Shown here: positions 60,629-64,000 of the stretch, piece after piece
Layout of the letters: each line of letters opens with the position of its first letter
Position numbering within the stretch: the first letter of the stretch is position 1
Origin: Entonaema liquescens
Taxonomy: Eukaryota; Ascomycota; Sordariomycetes; Xylariales; Xylariaceae
Assembly: GCA_902805475.1 (NCBI GenBank)
Contig: CADCSX010000002.1
Location: 434,001-498,000, forward strand
Length of the DNA stretch: 64,000 nucleotides
Direction of reading: 5' to 3'
Notes under the pieces: model-generated
What the model was told of the DNA's origin: nothing
Databases searched by the model: none
What the model saw: only the letters and a program-made list of their open reading frames with translations
Program-made: the position numbers and the translations under genes

Positions 60629-61141
60629 GACTGATCTACAAAATAATGTATCGGGATAAAATTCTTAGCAGAATTTGGTGAGGAAAGAACAATATGCCGT
60701 ATAGTAAGCGGTATCTTTGTTTATGGCCGTATGGAGTTGCCTAATGTTTGGTGGGAAACAGAAGTTGTATAAAAATTTAAGAGTGAAAAGACGTCGACGG
60801 AACGGGGAACGGGGAACGGAGAATTGAAGTGAAGAAATTGACAAGAAGGAACGGGTTAAGCTAATAGATGTGGAGAGGATTTTTAGATTTCTATCGAAGT
60901 CTGGTAACACGACTTGGCAAACCCTGGGCCCCCACCTTTATAAAGGATTGCTATCGATGTCCTTTAGTCCTGATTGCCCCGCTACAAGGGTTACCCAACC
61001 TGCAGTTCAATCCCCTGGTTTCCTTTTCCCTTGTCGAAAGCTTAAAAAGGTACAGCATATTTTTCTAAAAAAGACAGTTTAGGTTGGGTTACAATTGCTT
61101 CCTCAATAACAACCACTTTACAAAGCACGTGTGATATTACC

Positions 61142-61179
61142 TATATTTTATATTTTATATTTTATATTCTATATTTTAT
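61142..61179. repeat. 7-bp tandem repeat, ATATTTT x5
   Basis: Units read directly; one carries ATATTCT. Confidence 0.85.
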
Positions 61180-63551
61180 CCGTGAACCTTACACAACATG
61201 AACACATTACAACATGCATATGCGAATCTCAAGTCCTATAGTTGTCCTAAGTACGTTTTGTACGCCTACTTAGACACTTGGGTACGCTAAAGATAATAGC
61301 AGTTCACCCTTACTTCGCTTCACAGGTGTATAATATGTATAAGATATATACTTATTTCGTTAGGATCAGATTACGTAAATCACCGTTTTTTTAAACCTCA
61401 CCGACGTGCATCCACCCACTCTACATTCCTTAATGCTTTACCCCTCCAGCGCCTATGCTTCGTACCGTTCCGATCCAGAATCCGGATACGTAGGTAGCAT
61501 TATGTGCTGGATCCAGTTACCAACTAGAATTACATCGGAGTACCGGGTTCACTAGTAACACGCGATGATGGGAACTATCGGTTCTATCCCCGAAACCGAA
61601 GCCGACTCCGTAATTCTCTACCCTCCAATGCACACCTCGTCTATGAAACCCACCGAGAGCAAGCGGAGAGGCAGCGAATAAGCTACGAAACGCTTCCTGC
61701 AGGTATCGCGAAAGTTAGACGAACTCACTTGTTTCGAAACGATCTGTCATATTCGAAGGAATTATAGAAGTGCTTATCGTTTAAGCCCGTGGGCATAACC
61801 GAAGGAATGGTAAGCCTTACTCAGCCTGCGCCCCGATTCCTACAAATCGGTCTTCAAGCCTTTCAGACAAACTCAGCAGGGTATCTGCAGTTAGGGGCGT
61901 TCTGCAGGTATTAACACTCCCGTCGTGGGGAAGCATTTTAACTTCATGGGGCGTAAGATACGTCTGAACTCCAGCAATCAGATCGCGCCGATCGTGCCAA
62001 ATAATCTAGGTGGTACAACTCTGTGCTCTTTCCCGTATAGATAACTATAAGATCGGATAACATCGAGATAGGCATATGTTGTTTCCAGCAAAGGTATGCA
62101 ACACCAAGCGTTTTCAATTGTACGAGAGAAGTCCTCATATGCAGTCCTTCATAAGTAGGCTATGGAGGGATTTGCTCGTCCTGACGATATAATAATAGTT
62201 GACTAAGGGGTGATTCTACATATTATGTGGGTATTAAACAATGAGAGCCTCGAGAGCCCTATATAGGACTGATGATCGAAAGGCACCCTGGATACACGTA
62301 AGCTGACTTACCCCGAGTTTATAACCTTAATATTTCGGCCGAGATCAGCCCTTACAACACGAACCTGGCAATTAATATATCGAGTAATACGTGTTTTCAT
62401 ATACAACCGATTATTCGCTAGTAATAAGACATCCAAGCCGTCTACAGACAGTTGATTGCTATATATGCTATATATCCTCCGAATGACACATGTCTTATGC
62501 AAGCGAGGCTCGGGGGTTTCCCGAATAGGATGAGGATACATAAACGGGATGTCCTAGTCTGATAACAAAATGCGGCTTATATGTTATTCCCCTATTCGTT
62601 CTTGAGATCTCCGGGTTCGGCCGCAGACCGTTATAGAAGTCGCCGGCTCGGCACACGGGAGGCTTGCGTATCTCTAAACTAGTAACTACGCTTGGTATGC
62701 CGACTTACGTGATTTGAACTTGATGGAGGAAGGTCTATCTGATAAAAGGATGACTTAGAGAAGATAAGCGAAGGATAATGCTAGCAACATTTTCTGTGTA
62801 TGCTATTTTCGGCCTGTATCATGATACGGTAAGGAACAACCCGGTATTGAAAATCCAAGATAGAATTACCAGTTCCAACACATAGGTGATTTGTATCCCA
62901 TATTCAGGGAAGGGTCAATCACAACTTTTTACGTTTTAACTATATGAAAAGATAATTTTAATACTTAGTATTTTTCTCGACTTACATGGGATACTATCTA
63001 CAAAATAATAGAATAATAACATAATCTATTAGTAGTCGATGTCCTTCCTATACACACCTGAGGCCCAAGTACCCGAACAACTGCTATTAAATATCCAAGA
63101 GCCCATCATGTCAAACTAGAAGGGACAGTACCTAGTAAAGAATACTCGGGCACATATCCATCTCATATCTAATAATCATTTCCTTTTTTACTTAAGTTAG
63201 TTGCAACAAGCATTAAAGCGAACATACTAGAGTCCGTTGCTCTTACATATCACTCGAGTGAGATATCTGCTATAGCTATTAGTAATAAGCAGATGGGATT
63301 GGATTGATATGTACCCATGGCCAGCACCGTGCTGTAGAATTCCAACATTTACATTGGGAGATCAGGATCCTGGACGACTCGAAGAGGGATTATATATCGG
63401 AATAAATGATATTAAGGGGTACCTAACCATGGAGCTTAAGGGATATCTACCTAGGTACCTTTTCTTATCGGAAGTGGCCATTGATTTTTTTTTAATGTAA
63501 AGAAGGTTTAGTGAGTAGACACTGATTGCTGTTGTAGTACTTGAGTGCAAT

Positions 63552-63566
63552 AAAAAAAAAAAAAAA
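63552..63566 (-). terminator. RNA polymerase III terminator of tRNA-Pro
   Basis: On the minus strand a T15 run begins 16 bases beyond the tRNA 3' end, with a shorter TTTT before it near 63575-63578. Runs of four or more T end Pol III transcripts. Confidence 0.6.
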
Positions 63567-63582
63567 GGAAAGCGAAAAGAAA

Positions 63583-63677
63583 GGGCACCTACGGGGTTCG
63601 AACCCGTGATCTCTCCCAGTTTGCAACTTCATGTGAAGCTACCCAAAGGGAGCGAGTTTCCACTTCTCCAAGGCACC
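63583..63677 (-). tRNA. tRNA-Pro (UGG) with a 23-nt intron
   Basis: Folded by eye: acceptor stem GGTGCCT/AGGTGCC (7 pairs with two G-U), D arm GAG/CTC with a GG-containing loop, anticodon stem CTCCC/GGGAG, T arm ACGGG/CCCGT with TTCGAAC loop, five-base variable loop. The anticodon loop reads TTTGGG then, after a 23-nt insert, T; removing the insert gives the normal proline loop with anticodon TGG. The insert sits after position 37, the canonical site for eukaryotic tRNA introns. Mature length is 72 nt before CCA. Internal promoter boxes: GGTTCGAACCC fits box B well and TGGAGAAGTGG fits box A loosely. Confidence 0.8.
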
Positions 63678-64000
63678 ACTGCATTATTGAATTGTGCTAT
63701 TCTTCACTGCAAGTGTGCTATTTAACTTATTCGTCGTTGCTATGATACCAGATGCTAGGCAATTGGGAAGCTCCTGGCAGCTACGACGAGATACGAAGGT
63801 ACACGCATAGTCTAGGGAACACCAAAGGCCTAAATTCATAAACTGGTAACTTAGGTAGATAACGATATGTGGCAGCACCTTAAGTTTTGAACAATATTTG
63901 CAAGTGTCCTTCAGGTATCTATACCGACCTTAGCACTTAGGAGCTATTTATACTCATAAATACTTGGGAATTTGTCTATTGCTAGCTGTGTGGTTTCAAA
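63678..64000. other. Window end, no gene seen
   Basis: Upstream side of the tRNA gene. The 64-codon minus-strand frame at 63684-63878 is unremarkable. Confidence 0.5.

Larger units (their letters stand above)
60629..63582. other. 3-kb gene-poor region
   Basis: Contains the ATATTTT minisatellite (listed separately) and TATATGCTATATATCC-type sequence near 62460-62478. Open frames are below 85 codons and unremarkable. Confidence 0.5.

Overview
The window is nuclear DNA from a filamentous ascomycete (Pezizomycotina, probably Sordariomycetes). The evidence is short GT-AG introns of about 50-75 bp with CTAAC/CTGAC-type branch sites, fungus-specific families (HET domain, DUF7730, the lysine-pathway homocitrate synthase), an AT-rich island that looks RIP-mutated, and an intron-containing tRNA. 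Closest genus cannot be told from sequence alone.

Layout. 0-11 kb is gene-rich: 5' part of a diphthine methyltransferase DPH7 gene (-), a DUF1917/BLES03-like gene (+), NatC catalytic subunit NAA30 (-), phospholipid:diacylglycerol acyltransferase LRO1 (+), a HET-domain pseudogene (-) and the tRNA acetylation adaptor TAN1 (+). A DUF7730 gene (+) lies at 12.4-13.5 kb. From 13.5 to 20.8 kb there is a gene desert with an extremely AT-rich island (14.3-14.8 kb) and many minisatellites (18.4-19.3 kb). 20.8-31.5 kb carries an APH-like phosphotransferase-family gene (+), COG6 (-) divergent from ATG9 (+), and a 15-exon homocitrate synthase (-). After a 3.4-kb gap come a mitoferrin (+), a 361-bp pogo-like MITE, an ER DnaJ/TPR co-chaperone (-), an augmin HAUS1-like gene (+) and VAC14 (-). 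45.8-64 kb is sparse: a small SMP-like gene (-), a cytochrome b5-fused front-end (delta-8 sphingolipid type) desaturase (-), a glyoxalase-fold protein with a long Ser/Arg-rich tail (-), the rRNA methyltransferase EMG1/NEP1 (-) and a tRNA-Pro(UGG) gene (-).

Function. Most genes are unlinked housekeeping functions: translation (DPH7, TAN1, EMG1, tRNA-Pro, NAA30), membrane traffic and autophagy (COG6, ATG9, VAC14), lipid metabolism (LRO1, desaturase), mitochondrial iron import, ER folding, lysine synthesis. I see no secondary-metabolite cluster, no bacterial-type defence system and no CRISPR array, and I could not support a novel multi-gene system.

Most useful irregularities: four otherwise well-conserved genes (VAC14, desaturase, VOC protein, HAUS1-like) are broken by apparent one-base contractions of homopolymers, which looks like assembly error or recent decay; the HET pseudogene carries four stops all explainable as CpA-to-TpA changes; and the homocitrate synthase gene has an 8-nt microexon.
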